In this document: one piece after another, positions 42,490 to 53,413 of the stretch | Position numbering within the stretch: position 1 is the first letter of the stretch | Layout of the letters: every line of letters begins with the position of its first letter | Position numbers and translations under genes: made by a program | The notes under the pieces: generated by a model | The model's database searches: none | What the model was told of the DNA's origin: nothing | Seen by the model: only the letters and a program-made list of their open reading frames with translations | Assembly: GCA_018608405.1 (NCBI GenBank) | Contig: JABAZP010000024.1 | Coordinates: 1-64,000 of the forward strand | DNA from: Flavobacteriales bacterium | GTDB taxonomy: Bacteria > Bacteroidota > Bacteroidia > Flavobacteriales_E > Vicingaceae | Direction: 5' to 3' | DNA length: 64,000 nt

Positions 42490-43686
42490 ATGAAACCTAA
42501 CCTTAATAGTTTATTATTTGCTATACTCATCACCAGTGTAACTTCTTGCTCAAGTTCTTTAGATAAAAAAAGTACGGGAGATAGCACTAAAATTGAAGCG
42601 GTAGAGCGTGAATCAATTTTAGTGCTACCTGACTCAACTGAGTTCCTTTTAAATATTCCACGAACAGGTCGCTACAAGGTACACATCCAGGGAAAGCCAG
42701 ACAGTTCAACAAAAGTTTGGATTGAAGATTATATTAATAATACCGACGATCGTACTTATGATATAACCGGACTGATCTATTTAGATGAATCAGGCAAAGG
42801 AACTATTGACGGCTCACCTTTAGCAAAAGGAGAACGGAAGATGAGGATTAATTTTATGAAAGGTAATTCTATAGATAGCATTCGCTTCGAATTAATTCAA
42901 CCACACATAGAAACAGATAGTTTTTTGACTCAAAAGATGAATGGCAACGAATGGTCTCTAATCTGGTCTGATGAGTTCAATGGTTCCGGGCTAGTCGATG
43001 AATCAAAGTGGAATTATAATGTTGGCGATTGGGGCTGGGGTAATAACGAATTACAATATTACACCCCAAAAAACACACAAAATGCTAGACAAGAGAATGG
43101 CTCTTTAATCATTGAGGCACACAAAAATAAAACTGGCAACAAGTGGACCTCGGCTCGATTAACCACACAGGGTAAAGTCTCTTTCAAATATGGGAGAATT
43201 GAATTTAGGGCAAAAGTTCCGGTCGGAAGAGGAACGTGGGCAGCAGGGTGGTTACTAGGAGACAGCTATAAAGATGAACTTTCTTGGCCTTATTGTGGTG
43301 AAATTGATGTATTAGAGTCTGTTGGTTATGAAACAAACGACACTACCGGAAATGGAATTAACCACGCTACTTGCCATACTAGAGCTTATTACTTCAAGCA
43401 AGGAAATCAAATCGGTAGTGAAATTAAAGTTGATAGTATGAACTCAAAATTCCATACATATGCTGTTGAATGGTATCCCACAAAGATTGAAGGTTACTTA
43501 GATGATGAATTGTATTATACGTATGACAAAATTGCTGACGAGTTTGAGTGGCCATTTAACCAACCTCAAAACCTAGTTTTAAATTTAGCTATTGGCGGTG
43601 GCTGGGGAGGTGCTAAGGGAGTTGACAGCAGCTTTACTTCCCATCAATATATTCTAGATTACGTTAGAGTCTACGAGAAAAAATGA
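42490..43686 (+). CDS. Second GH16 endo-beta-glucanase lipoprotein with N-terminal sandwich domain
   Basis: A 398-residue lipoprotein: lipobox SVTSC (Cys20), an N-terminal beta-sandwich of CBM6-like character (about 40-140; FLLNIPRTGRYKVHIQGKP), and a GH16 domain (about 155-398). Catalytic residues lie in GEIDVLESVG (Glu271, Asp273, Glu276); WGNNELQYY is shared with the GH16 at 25958, though the proteins otherwise differ. It overlaps the GH30 gene by ATGA. Likely another beta-1,3-glucanase, possibly acting on different chain lengths. Confidence 0.92.
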   Translation: MKPNLNSLLFAILITSVTSCSSSLDKKSTGDSTKIEAVERESILVLPDSTEFLLNIPRTGRYKVHIQGKPDSSTKVWIEDYINNTDDRTYDITGLIYLDESGKGTIDGSPLAKGERKMRINFMKGNSIDSIRFELIQPHIETDSFLTQKMNGNEWSLIWSDEFNGSGLVDESKWNYNVGDWGWGNNELQYYTPKNTQNARQENGSLIIEAHKNKTGNKWTSARLTTQGKVSFKYGRIEFRAKVPVGRGTWAAGWLLGDSYKDELSWPYCGEIDVLESVGYETNDTTGNGINHATCHTRAYYFKQGNQIGSEIKVDSMNSKFHTYAVEWYPTKIEGYLDDELYYTYDKIADEFEWPFNQPQNLVLNLAIGGGWGGAKGVDSSFTSHQYILDYVRVYEKK

Positions 43687-45182
43687 ACATCAAAATCAGC
43701 ATTATAATCATTCTATTAGCGGTCGTTTTGTTTAACAAAAAAGAACAAGAGAAACTAAAAGTGCAAGTATTTCAGACTTCTGCTCAAGGAAATCAGTTTG
43801 AAGTGATGGAGCTAAACGTTCAAAAAGTTCAGAGCAAGGATACGTTAATCCTTTATCCAAAGCACACTTTTCAAAAAATAACAGGTTTTGGAGGAGCATT
43901 TACTGAAGCATCAGCTTCCTTACTAAATCAAATGAGTAACGCGAAAAGAAAAGAAATTTTAAACGCATATTTTGCAGAAGACGGAGCGAATTATTCGTTA
44001 ACAAGAACCCACATTAATTCATGTGACTTTTCCTTGAGCAATTACTCCTATGCTGAATTTGCAGAAGACACCCTTTTAAAACATTTCTCAATAAAAAGAG
44101 ATAAATCGGCTTTAATTCCAATGATTCTTGAAGCTCAAGAAATTTCTCAGGAAGGATTCAAAATTATCGCATCACCATGGACTGCCCCACCCTGGATGAA
44201 AACCAACAACGCGTGGAATGGAGGCAAATTAAAAAAGGAATACTACGACACATGGGCCAATTATTTTTTAAAATATATTTCAGCTTACCGGAAAGAGGGA
44301 ATTGATATTTGGGCAGTTACAGTAGAAAATGAACCTTTAGGCAACGATTCCAACTGGGAAAGCATGCATTACACACCCGAAGAGATGGGAGAGTTCGTAA
44401 AAAATCATTTAGGACCAAAGTTCGAAGCTGAAAAGTTGCACCAGAGAATTCTAGTTTACGACCAAAACCGCGGTAAAGAGTTAGAGGAGTGGGCTGACGT
44501 GCTGCTGAAAGACAAAGATTTAGACAAGTACATCTACGGTACCGCCGTGCATTGGTATACCAGCACCAACAATGTGCTAGAAGAGTCCTTGAATTATACA
44601 CATTCTATCGCTCCTTCCAAATCCATTATTCAAACAGAAGGGTGTATCGATTCAGAAGTTCCTCATTGGAATGAAGATTCATGGTATTGGAGTAAAGAGG
44701 CCACTGACTGGGGATATGATTGGGCTCTAGAAGAAAATAAAAAAAATCACCCAAAATACGTACCTGTATATAGATACGCAAGAGATATGATTGGCTGCCT
44801 CAACAACTGGGTAGAAGGTTGGGTAGATTGGAACATGGTATTAGACCGACAGGGAGGGCCTAATTTGGCAAAAAACTGGTGCATTGCTCCAGTTATTGTT
44901 GACGTAGAAAAAGACGAAGTCTATTATACTCCACTCTATTATACTATGATGCACTTTAGCAAGTATATTCGACCGGAAGCGAAAAGAATTAAAATTGCTC
45001 TGTCAGATAAAAAACTTCTAGCAACTGCCGCAATCAATGAAGATGGGAGTATTGTTTTGGTTGTCTTGAATATGACAACAGATGCCCGAAGTTTTTTATT
45101 ACGGCTAGAAAATCGAGAACAGCCTATTCAAATAGCAGCACAAGGATTACAAACAATATTAATAAAAGCAGAAAACATTTAG
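43683..45182 (+). CDS. GH30 beta-glucosidase/beta-1,6-glucanase-type enzyme
   Basis: A 499-residue GH30 enzyme: TGFGGAFTEASA at strand 1, SPWTAPPWMKTN, the acid/base Glu217 in TVENEPLG, and the nucleophile Glu319 in IQTEGC, followed by the C-terminal beta-sandwich. Family members include glucosylceramidases and endo-beta-1,6-glucanases; in a beta-1,3-glucan locus, removal of beta-1,6 branches is the likely role. The N-terminus is a hydrophobic segment (IKISIIIILLAVVLF) with no lipobox Cys, so it is periplasmic or membrane-anchored rather than a lipoprotein. Confidence 0.92.
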   Translation: MNIKISIIIILLAVVLFNKKEQEKLKVQVFQTSAQGNQFEVMELNVQKVQSKDTLILYPKHTFQKITGFGGAFTEASASLLNQMSNAKRKEILNAYFAEDGANYSLTRTHINSCDFSLSNYSYAEFAEDTLLKHFSIKRDKSALIPMILEAQEISQEGFKIIASPWTAPPWMKTNNAWNGGKLKKEYYDTWANYFLKYISAYRKEGIDIWAVTVENEPLGNDSNWESMHYTPEEMGEFVKNHLGPKFEAEKLHQRILVYDQNRGKELEEWADVLLKDKDLDKYIYGTAVHWYTSTNNVLEESLNYTHSIAPSKSIIQTEGCIDSEVPHWNEDSWYWSKEATDWGYDWALEENKKNHPKYVPVYRYARDMIGCLNNWVEGWVDWNMVLDRQGGPNLAKNWCIAPVIVDVEKDEVYYTPLYYTMMHFSKYIRPEAKRIKIALSDKKLLATAAINEDGSIVLVVLNMTTDARSFLLRLENREQPIQIAAQGLQTILIKAENI

Positions 45183-45190
45183 TTTTAAAG

Positions 45191-48100
45191 ATGGGAAAGG
45201 AATCTATATATTTTGGGGATGCCAAACTTGGCTTTGGCAAAAAAGAAGTTACAGGAAAGTACACAACGGTCGACGGTGAAGATTTTTTCCTAATTGAGAA
45301 CTATTCTAAAATGCGCCCCTTCTTTATGACAATTGTGAGTGCAAATGACCATTGGCTATTCATTGCTAGTAATGGTGGACTCTCTGCAGGAAGAAAGAAC
45401 CCGGAACAATCATTATTCCCTTACTACTCTGATGACAAAATCATCAACTCAACAAGTGATACAGGCTCAAAAACTATATTACGCGTAAAAGAGGATAAAG
45501 GAATAAAACTTTGGGAGCCATTTACTGAAGCTTTCGAAGGCATCTACGATATCACTTCTAACCTTTATAAAAATCGAGAAGGTAATAAAATAATCTTTGA
45601 AGAAACAAATCACGACTTAGGCTTGTGCTTTCGTTATGGTTGGATGTTTTCTGAAAAGTATGGCATAGTAAAGAAGTCACAACTCATCAATTTAACAACT
45701 AAAAGCATAGATGTAGAAATCATAGATGGTATTCGAAACATTCTTCCGTATGGTGTTAGTAGTGCGCTGCAAGATATTAGAAGTACACTAGTAGACGCCT
45801 ACAAAAGATGTGAATTAGATGCAGATACTAATCTGGGAATTTATTCCTTGAGCTCTATGATTGTTGATAAAGCTGAGCCTAGCGAAGCATTAAAAGCTAC
45901 CACCGTATGGCCAGTTGGAATTGAAATAAACTCAATTCTTCTATCCACTTTACAATTAAAGAATTTTAGAAACGGAACTGGCACTACATCAGAAATTGAT
46001 ATTAAAGCCGAAAAAGGAGCTTTTTTCATTACCTCAAAACAATCCTTAGGTGCGAAGAAAACAGTAACATGGGCTATCGTCGCAGAAGTTAACCAATCTG
46101 TAACAAAAATAGCACTACTTCAAGCGGAACTCTCAAGTCAGGATAATATTCTTAAAAAAGTATTAGACGATATTGACAAAAACAAGCAAGACTTACGCAA
46201 AAAGATTGGCCTGACTGATGGGATTCAACTTTCGAAAGACCGATTATCAACAGGTCGTCATTTTTCTAATGTTCTGTTTAATATCATGCGTGGAGGAACT
46301 TTTGATGACCAGTACGAAATTGAAACTGCTGACTTTTTATTGCACATCAAGCAAATGAATATGCAGGATTATCAGCGTTTAAAGCCCGTTTTACAGGCAA
46401 TCCCTGAATATATATCGTATCACCAACTCAGGCATTTCTTAGTAGCCTCCAAGCACCAACATACCATGAGGTATTATTTGGAGTATTTGCCGCTTTCTTT
46501 TAGTAGAAGACATGGAGACCCAAGTAGACCTTGGAACCATTTCTCAATTGAAACTAAAGATGAATACGGTCAAAAACTAAGAAACTTTGAAGGCAACTGG
46601 CGTGACATTTTTCAAAACTGGGAGGCATTAGCATTTAGCTACCCTGAGTTTGCTCTTGGTATGGTCGCAAAGTTTGTGAACGCCTCAACTATTGACGGAT
46701 ATAATCCATATCGAATTTCAAGAGATGGAATTGACTGGGAAATTGTAGAGCCAAATGATCCTTGGTCACACATCGGTTATTGGGGTGATCACCAGGTTAT
46801 TTACTTATGTAAGTTGTTAGAAATTTCATTGCATTATCAACCTGAACGGCTGAGAAGTATGTTAAGTAACAAAATCTTTACATATGCTAATGTTCCTTAT
46901 AGAATAAAAGGTTACGATGCAATAGCAATTAACCCCAAAGACACAATTGACTTTGATCATGAACTAGAATCTTCAATAAAAGAAAGGGTTAGCAGAGTCG
47001 GTTCCGATGGTAAACTAATTTGGAATAAACACAACCAATTAAAGCGAGTGAACCTTACTGAGAAAATTCTGGTAATGGTTCTTACGAAACTTTACAACTT
47101 CATACCTGATGCCGGAATTTGGCTGAATACACAAAGACCCGAGTGGAATGATGCGAATAATGCACTAGTAGGTAACGGAGTTTCTATGGTTACCCTCTAT
47201 TATTTGAGAAGACTATTGAGCTTTGCAAGTGACATTTACAAAGAACAAGAAGGACTAACAACAGAGGTAAATAAACCTGTGGTTGATCTTATGGAAGCCT
47301 TAAAAAGAGGTTTCTTATTTCACAGTGCTAATCTTGGTAAACCTTTCAATGACAAACAGCGTCGCCAATTTATGGATGATTTTGGTGTAGCAGGAGAACA
47401 CTATAGAACAACTGCCTACGCCGGGTTCACTGGTGAAAAAAGAAAACTAAAGCATCAGGATATGCTGGACTTCTATACCCTGTCATTGAAGTTTATAGAG
47501 GACACCATAGACAAAAACTCAAGAGAAGACGGATTGTACCATTCATATAATTTGATAGAGTTGACTGAAGGTAAAGCCAGTTATACACATTTGTATGAAA
47601 TGTTAGAAGGTCAAGTTTCTGCCTTAAGCGCTAATTATTTAAATCCAGAACAAGCACTGCATGTATTGGACTCACTTAGAACTAGTGAAATGTTTCGCCC
47701 AGATCAGTACAGTTATATGCTCTATCCTGACAGGGAATTATCTCACTTTTTAGATAAAAATATAATTGATCCAGAGCTTTTAAAAGGATCGGAATTACTT
47801 GAAAAGTTGTTGTCAAAAGGAAATACTGAGATTATCGAAAGAGATGTCGAAGGAAAATTTCACTTCAATGGAAACTTTCACAATGTATCCGATCTTAAGA
47901 AAGCCTTATTATCTATAAAAGATTTTGAACTAAAGAGGATTGCAAAAAAAGAAACGAAGCAATTTCTTTCTGCATTTGAAGCTGTATTTGATCACAAAGC
48001 TTTTACAGGTCGCTCGGGTGCATTTTATGGCTATGAAGGCTTAGGTAGTATCTATTGGCACATGGTATCAAAACTATTATTAGCCATCCAAGAAAATATT

Positions 48101-48655
48101 TATGCTGCAAAAAAGGCTAATTCTTCTGAAGGTACTATTGGTAGACTAATAGAGCACTATTACGAAATAAGAGCCGGAATAGGAGTAAATAAATCACCTG
48201 AGCTATACGGAGCATTTCCTACAGATGCCTACTCTCATACTCCTAAATATGCAGGTGCTAAACAGCCAGGCATGACAGGACAAGTAAAAGAAGATATTAT
48301 TAATCGGTGGGCTGAGTTAGGAATTCAAGTGGCTGATGGATGTTTAACTTTTGAGCCATTCATTTTAAGAAGATTAGAATTCATTGATCAGCCTGATTCC
48401 TTGTCGTACTACAATCACGATGGAGATGCCTGTAAAATTGAAGTTCCTGCTAATGCAATTGCATTTACTTACTGCCAGATTCCAATCATTTATGAAATTG
48501 GAGCCAAAAGAAAAGTCGTTGTTAATTATTCTGACGGAACAAATAATGTTATTCCTAAAAACGCGTTGAGTTTTCTGGAGTCAAAAGACGTATTCAAGCG
48601 ATCTGGTAAAATTCAATCTATTTTAGTTAGGATTCAAGAAGCAGATTTAATTTAA
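45191..48655 (+). CDS. Putative beta-1,3-glucan (oligosaccharide) phosphorylase, GH94-clan (GH149/GH161-like)
   Basis: A 1154-residue protein with no signal peptide, hence cytoplasmic. It has an N-terminal beta-sandwich (about 1-300), a linker, and an (alpha/alpha)6 barrel holding DPWSHIGYWGDHQVIY and RPEWNDANNALVGNG; the Asp of the WND motif corresponds to the general acid of GH94 phosphorylases. Length and neighbours fit the beta-1,3-glucan phosphorylase families GH149 or GH161, which split (Glc)n with phosphate into glucose-1-phosphate. It would work on imported laminari-oligosaccharides. I cannot decide between the two families by eye; a glucoside hydrolase function is less likely. Confidence 0.75.
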   Translation: MGKESIYFGDAKLGFGKKEVTGKYTTVDGEDFFLIENYSKMRPFFMTIVSANDHWLFIASNGGLSAGRKNPEQSLFPYYSDDKIINSTSDTGSKTILRVKEDKGIKLWEPFTEAFEGIYDITSNLYKNREGNKIIFEETNHDLGLCFRYGWMFSEKYGIVKKSQLINLTTKSIDVEIIDGIRNILPYGVSSALQDIRSTLVDAYKRCELDADTNLGIYSLSSMIVDKAEPSEALKATTVWPVGIEINSILLSTLQLKNFRNGTGTTSEIDIKAEKGAFFITSKQSLGAKKTVTWAIVAEVNQSVTKIALLQAELSSQDNILKKVLDDIDKNKQDLRKKIGLTDGIQLSKDRLSTGRHFSNVLFNIMRGGTFDDQYEIETADFLLHIKQMNMQDYQRLKPVLQAIPEYISYHQLRHFLVASKHQHTMRYYLEYLPLSFSRRHGDPSRPWNHFSIETKDEYGQKLRNFEGNWRDIFQNWEALAFSYPEFALGMVAKFVNASTIDGYNPYRISRDGIDWEIVEPNDPWSHIGYWGDHQVIYLCKLLEISLHYQPERLRSMLSNKIFTYANVPYRIKGYDAIAINPKDTIDFDHELESSIKERVSRVGSDGKLIWNKHNQLKRVNLTEKILVMVLTKLYNFIPDAGIWLNTQRPEWNDANNALVGNGVSMVTLYYLRRLLSFASDIYKEQEGLTTEVNKPVVDLMEALKRGFLFHSANLGKPFNDKQRRQFMDDFGVAGEHYRTTAYAGFTGEKRKLKHQDMLDFYTLSLKFIEDTIDKNSREDGLYHSYNLIELTEGKASYTHLYEMLEGQVSALSANYLNPEQALHVLDSLRTSEMFRPDQYSYMLYPDRELSHFLDKNIIDPELLKGSELLEKLLSKGNTEIIERDVEGKFHFNGNFHNVSDLKKALLSIKDFELKRIAKKETKQFLSAFEAVFDHKAFTGRSGAFYGYEGLGSIYWHMVSKLLLAIQENIYAAKKANSSEGTIGRLIEHYYEIRAGIGVNKSPELYGAFPTDAYSHTPKYAGAKQPGMTGQVKEDIINRWAELGIQVADGCLTFEPFILRRLEFIDQPDSLSYYNHDGDACKIEVPANAIAFTYCQIPIIYEIGAKRKVVVNYSDGTNNVIPKNALSFLESKDVFKRSGKIQSILVRIQEADLI

Positions 48656-48684
48656 GTTATATTTCTAAAATTCTATTAATAAAA

Positions 48685-48713
48685 AAAGCCACGCTTTTCA
48701 GCGTGGCTTTGTA
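48685..48713. terminator. Bidirectional terminator between convergent operons
   Basis: A perfect 11-bp stem (48685-48695 with 48700-48710) with a TTTC loop is flanked by an A-run on the left and T-rich sequence on the right. It can stop both the glucan operon (plus) and the rpoC-DUF3467 transcript (minus). Confidence 0.93.
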
Positions 48714-48731
48714 TTTTCATTCAAATAAGAA

Positions 48732-49058
48732 TTAAGCTTCTCCTTGAGGGCCTCCGAAGTTCATCGGAAAGTGAGGTTGATCACTTTCTTTAATCGCTCC
48801 ATTCAGCTGTTCAAATTTTTGAATATTGTCTTGTAGCGCTCTCACCAAACGTTTTGCATGCTGCGGTGTCATCATTATTCTAGATTTCACTTTTGCTTTT
48901 GGTAAGCCGGGCATCACTTTAATAAAATCCAAAACAAATTCTGAGCTTGAATGACTTATGATCGCTAAATTGGAATACGTTCCTTCAGCTACTTCTTCAG
49001 TTAATTCAATGTTTAATTTGCCATCCTTGATTTGAGGATTGTTATTATCGTCAGCCAT
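48732..49058 (-). CDS. DUF3467 domain-containing protein
   Basis: A 108-residue protein with the DUF3467 core: LNIELTEEVAEGTYSNLAIISHSSSEFVLDFIKVMPGLPKAKVKSRIMMTPQHAKRLVRALQDNIQKFE. It begins 1 nt after the rpoC stop, a placement conserved in Bacteroidota, and is the last gene before the terminator. It has no leader peptide and no catalytic motif. The genetic link suggests a role around RNA polymerase or its expression, but the function is not established. Confidence 0.92.
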   Translation of the reverse strand: MADDNNNPQIKDGKLNIELTEEVAEGTYSNLAIISHSSSEFVLDFIKVMPGLPKAKVKSRIMMTPQHAKRLVRALQDNIQKFEQLNGAIKESDQPHFPMNFGGPQGEA

Positions 49059-49059
49059 C

Positions 49060-52000
49060 TTATTCTGCGTTTTCTACTTCGTCAATCTCAACTTCTGCTA
49101 CTTCTTCTTTTCCTGATTTTAACATTTCGTATTCTTCGTTAGAACCAACAACATACTCTTGGTAATCGTCTAAACCTGTTCCTGCTGGAATTAGGTGTCC
49201 AACAATAACGTTCTCTTTCAAGCCCATTAATGTGTCTTGCTTACCATTTACTGCTGCTTCATTCAACACTTTCGTAGTTTCCTGGAAAGATGCTGCAGAA
49301 ATGAAACTATCAGTTTGTAAAGATGCTCTTGTAATTCCTTGAAGAACTGAATTTGATGTCGCTGGAACAGCATCTCTTGCATCTACCGTCTTCTTATCCT
49401 GACGCTTCAACATAGAGTTCTCCTCCCTCAACTTACGTGGAGAGATGATTTGTCCTGCTTTCAAGCTTTCAGATTCACCCGGTTCAACTACAATCTTCTT
49501 TCCAAAAATCCAATCGTTCTCAACTGCAAAGTCAGATTTGTTAGCAATTTGCTTCTCTAAGAATCTAGTATCGCCCGGATCTTCAATGATTACTTTACGC
49601 ATCATTTGTCTAACAATTACTTCAAAGTGCTTATCATTAATCTTCACCCCTTGTAATCGGTAAACTTCTTGAACTTCGTTTACTAAGTATTCTTGAACTT
49701 GTGTAGGACCTTTAATCGCTAAGATATCAGCAGGAGTAATGGCTCCATCTGATAATGGAACTCCAGCTCTTACGAAATCATTCTCTTGAACCAAGATATG
49801 CTTAGAAAGATTGATTAAGTATTTCTTAACCTCACCTGTTCTAGACTCGATGATAACTTCTCTATTACCTCTCTTGATTTTACCGAAAGAAACAATACCG
49901 TCAATTTCAGAAACAACTGCAGGGTTTGAAGGATTTCTCGCTTCAAACAATTCAGTTACTCTTGGAAGACCACCTGTAATATCACCAGACTTACCTGAAG
50001 TCCTTGGTATTTTAACTAATGTTCTACCACTATCAATCTTATCCCCTTCCTTTACAACAATATGAGCCCCTACCGGTAAGTTATACGTTTTAATAACTTC
50101 CTTCTTAGCGTTCAATAATTTAATTTCAGGAATTAACTTCTTATCTCTAGATTCAATAATTACTTTCTCAGTAAAACCTGTTTGTTCATCAGACTCTTCT
50201 TTGTAAGTAATACTGTCAACTAAGTTTTCAAAAGCAATTGTTCCAGGAACTTCAGCAATGATCAATGCGTTATATGGATCCCAATAACAAATCATCTCAC
50301 CTTTTTTCACCTTAGCTCCTTCTTTCGCCACTAATACTGAACCGTAAGGAATTACAGCAGTCATTAATGCAATATTGGTCTTTGGATCTAAAATTCGTGC
50401 TTCAGCTGAACGTCCAACAACGATTGAAATCTTCTTTCCATCTCTGTCTTCGCCCGCAACTGTTCGCAATTCATCTACTTCTAATATACCGTCATATTTT
50501 GCTTCAACTCTAGAGTCATCAGCAATCTTAGATGCCGTACCCCCAACGTGGAACGTACGTAATGTTAACTGTGTACCCGGCTCTCCAATCGACTGTGCTG
50601 CAATAACACCAACAGACTCACCTTTTTGTGTCATTCGACCCGTTGCCAAACTTCTACCGTAACATTTAGAACAAACTCCTCTTTTTAATTCACAAGAAAG
50701 TACAGACCTCATTTCAACCTCATCAATAGGAGAGTCTTCAATAATTTTTGCCACCTCTTCTTTAACTTCTTCTCCTGACCCAATGATTAAGTCACCGGTA
50801 TTTGGATGATAAACATCGTGAACAGTAACCCTACCAAGAATTCGATCATAAAGTGATTCTACTTCATCGTCATTCTTCATCAAGGCAGAAATTGTAACAC
50901 CTCTTAAAGTTCCACAATCTACCTCTGAAATAACAACATCTTGAGATACATCTACTAATCTTCTAGTTAAGTAACCCGCATCTGCTGTTTTCAGCGCTGT
51001 ATCGGCCAAACCTTTACGTGCACCGTGTGTAGAAATAAAGTACTCTAGAATCGAAAGTCCTTCTTTAAAGTTAGAAAGAATTGGGTTTTCAATAATTTCT
51101 TGACCTGTAGATCCTGATTTCTGTGGCTTAGCCATCAACCCTCTCATTCCTGAAAGCTGACGAATTTGCTCTTTCGAACCCCTTGCTCCAGAATCAAACA
51201 TCATGTAAACTGAGTTGAAACCTTGGTTATCGTTCTTCAAACGACTCATTACCGTGTTTGTCAGTCGCGTGTTAGTATGTGTCCAAATATCAATAATTTG
51301 GTTATAACGCTCGTTATTCGTAATGAATCCCATGTTATAGTTGTCCCAAACCTCTTTTACTTGCTGGTTCGCCTTATCCATCATTTCTTCTTTCTCTGGT
51401 GGAACAATTACGTCCTCCAAATTAAATGATAGACCACCTTTAAATGACATATTATATCCTAGCGTCTTAATCTCATCTAAGAAGTTTGCTGTTTTAGCTG
51501 TACCGGCAACTTTTAATATATCTCCAATAATGTCTCTTAAGGACTTCTTAGTCAACAATTCGTTAATATATGGGACCTCTTCTGGAACTCGCTCATTGAA
51601 AATAACTCTACCACAAGTGGTTTCAATTAATTTCGATTCACCATTCTTCGTGATATTCACTTTTATCTTAGCGTGAATGTCTAATCTCCCTTCGTTATTC
51701 GCAATAATAACTTCTTCTGGAGAATAGAAAGACTTGCCCTCACCTTTAATAGTCTTTGTTTCATCTGTAACTCTTTCTTTGGTTAAGTAGTAAAGACCCA
51801 AAACCATATCCTGAGATGGAACCGTAATCGGTGAACCATTCGCAGGGTTAAGAATATTGTGAGAAGCTAGCATTAATAGTTGAGCCTCTAGAATTGCAGC
51901 ATTACCCAAAGGTAAGTGAACTGCCATCTGATCACCATCAAAATCCGCGTTAAAGGCAGTACAAACTAATGGGTGAAGACGAATTGCCTTACCTTCAATA

Positions 52001-53373
52001 AGCTTTGGCTGAAACGCTTGAATACCTAATCTGTGCAGAGTTGGGGCCCTGTTCAATAGGATTGGGTGCCCTTTCAATACACTTTCTAAAATATCCCAAA
52101 CAACAGGCTCCTTCTTATCAACGATTTTCTTTGCAGATTTAACCGTCTTAACAATACCTCGTTCAATTAATTTACGAATTACAAAAGGCTTGTATAGTTC
52201 AGCAGCCATATCTTTTGGCATACCACACTCATGCAACTTTAAGTCCGGTCCAACAACAATTACTGATCGAGCAGAGTAATCAACCCTTTTACCCAGCAAG
52301 TTTTGTCTAAAACGACCTGACTTACCTTTCAAACTATCAGATAACGATTTTAACGCTCTGTTAGAATCAGTTTTAACAGCAGAAGATTTTCTTGAGTTAT
52401 CAAACAAAGAATCTACAGCTTCCTGCAACATTCTTTTTTCGTTTCTTAAAATTACTTCCGGTGCTTTAATCTCCATCAATCGTTTTAAACGATTGTTTCT
52501 GATAATTACTCTTCTGTATAAATCGTTCAGATCAGAAGTTGCAAATCGACCACCATCTAGTGGTACTAAAGGACGTAATTCCGGCGGAATAACAGGAACT
52601 ACTTTCACAATCATCCACTCAGGTCTATTCTCAATGTGTCCGTTTGCAGCTCTAAAGGCTTCAACAACCTGAAGTCTTTTTAAAGCTTCATTCTTTCTTT
52701 GTTGAGATGTTTCTGTATTTGCTTTGTGTCTTAAATCGTAAGAAAGTGAATCTAAATCTAATCTTTTCAGCAATTCAAATAGTGCTTCAGCACCCATCTT
52801 TGCGATGAATTTGTTCGGATCGTTATCATCTAAATACATGTTTTCTTTTGGCATCGTATCCAAAATATCTAAGTATTCTTCTTCCGTTAAAAAGTCCAAA
52901 TATTCTACAGGCTCACCCTCAGCGTTTTTGGCCTCACCTGCATTAATTACAACGTATCGCTCGTAATAAATGATGGTATCCAATTTCTTGGTAGGCAACC
53001 CTAATAGGTACCCGATTTTGTTTGGTAACGACTTAAAGTACCATATGTGAGCAACAGGAACCACTAAAGAAATGTGTCCCATTCTCTCTCTTCGTACTTT
53101 TTTCTCTGTTACTTCAACACCACAACGGTCACAAACGATTCCCTTATATCGGATTCTCTTGTATTTTCCACAGTGACACTCGTAATCTTTTACCGGACCA
53201 AAAATTCTTTCACAGAACAAACCGTCTCTCTCTGGTTTATACGTTCTATAGTTGATTGTCTCCGGCTTCAATACTTCTCCATTTGATTTTTCTAAAATCA
53301 TTTCTGGAGAAGCAAGGCTTATCGTAATCATAGAGAATCTACTTGTTTCCTTATTATCTCTTCTAAAAGCCAT
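49060..53373 (-). CDS. rpoC: DNA-directed RNA polymerase subunit beta'
   Basis: A 1437-residue catalytic subunit. The N-terminal zinc ribbon is [23 protein letters not shown], the catalytic metal-binding loop is [15 protein letters not shown], and a second zinc site is [16 protein letters not shown]. The trigger loop region [21 protein letters not shown] is intact. Length is typical for the phylum. The gene lies 40 nt downstream of rpoB and 1 nt before the DUF3467 gene. Confidence 0.98.
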   Translation of the reverse strand: MAFRRDNKETSRFSMITISLASPEMILEKSNGEVLKPETINYRTYKPERDGLFCERIFGPVKDYECHCGKYKRIRYKGIVCDRCGVEVTEKKVRRERMGHISLVVPVAHIWYFKSLPNKIGYLLGLPTKKLDTIIYYERYVVINAGEAKNAEGEPVEYLDFLTEEEYLDILDTMPKENMYLDDNDPNKFIAKMGAEALFELLKRLDLDSLSYDLRHKANTETSQQRKNEALKRLQVVEAFRAANGHIENRPEWMIVKVVPVIPPELRPLVPLDGGRFATSDLNDLYRRVIIRNNRLKRLMEIKAPEVILRNEKRMLQEAVDSLFDNSRKSSAVKTDSNRALKSLSDSLKGKSGRFRQNLLGKRVDYSARSVIVVGPDLKLHECGMPKDMAAELYKPFVIRKLIERGIVKTVKSAKKIVDKKEPVVWDILESVLKGHPILLNRAPTLHRLGIQAFQPKLIEGKAIRLHPLVCTAFNADFDGDQMAVHLPLGNAAILEAQLLMLASHNILNPANGSPITVPSQDMVLGLYYLTKERVTDETKTIKGEGKSFYSPEEVIIANNEGRLDIHAKIKVNITKNGESKLIETTCGRVIFNERVPEEVPYINELLTKKSLRDIIGDILKVAGTAKTANFLDEIKTLGYNMSFKGGLSFNLEDVIVPPEKEEMMDKANQQVKEVWDNYNMGFITNNERYNQIIDIWTHTNTRLTNTVMSRLKNDNQGFNSVYMMFDSGARGSKEQIRQLSGMRGLMAKPQKSGSTGQEIIENPILSNFKEGLSILEYFISTHGARKGLADTALKTADAGYLTRRLVDVSQDVVISEVDCGTLRGVTISALMKNDDEVESLYDRILGRVTVHDVYHPNTGDLIIGSGEEVKEEVAKIIEDSPIDEVEMRSVLSCELKRGVCSKCYGRSLATGRMTQKGESVGVIAAQSIGEPGTQLTLRTFHVGGTASKIADDSRVEAKYDGILEVDELRTVAGEDRDGKKISIVVGRSAEARILDPKTNIALMTAVIPYGSVLVAKEGAKVKKGEMICYWDPYNALIIAEVPGTIAFENLVDSITYKEESDEQTGFTEKVIIESRDKKLIPEIKLLNAKKEVIKTYNLPVGAHIVVKEGDKIDSGRTLVKIPRTSGKSGDITGGLPRVTELFEARNPSNPAVVSEIDGIVSFGKIKRGNREVIIESRTGEVKKYLINLSKHILVQENDFVRAGVPLSDGAITPADILAIKGPTQVQEYLVNEVQEVYRLQGVKINDKHFEVIVRQMMRKVIIEDPGDTRFLEKQIANKSDFAVENDWIFGKKIVVEPGESESLKAGQIISPRKLREENSMLKRQDKKTVDARDAVPATSNSVLQGITRASLQTDSFISAASFQETTKVLNEAAVNGKQDTLMGLKENVIVGHLIPAGTGLDDYQEYVVGSNEEYEMLKSGKEEVAEVEIDEVENAE

Positions 53374-53413
53374 AATTATATTATTATGTTAATAATCTCT
53401 TTAAATTGTTGAA

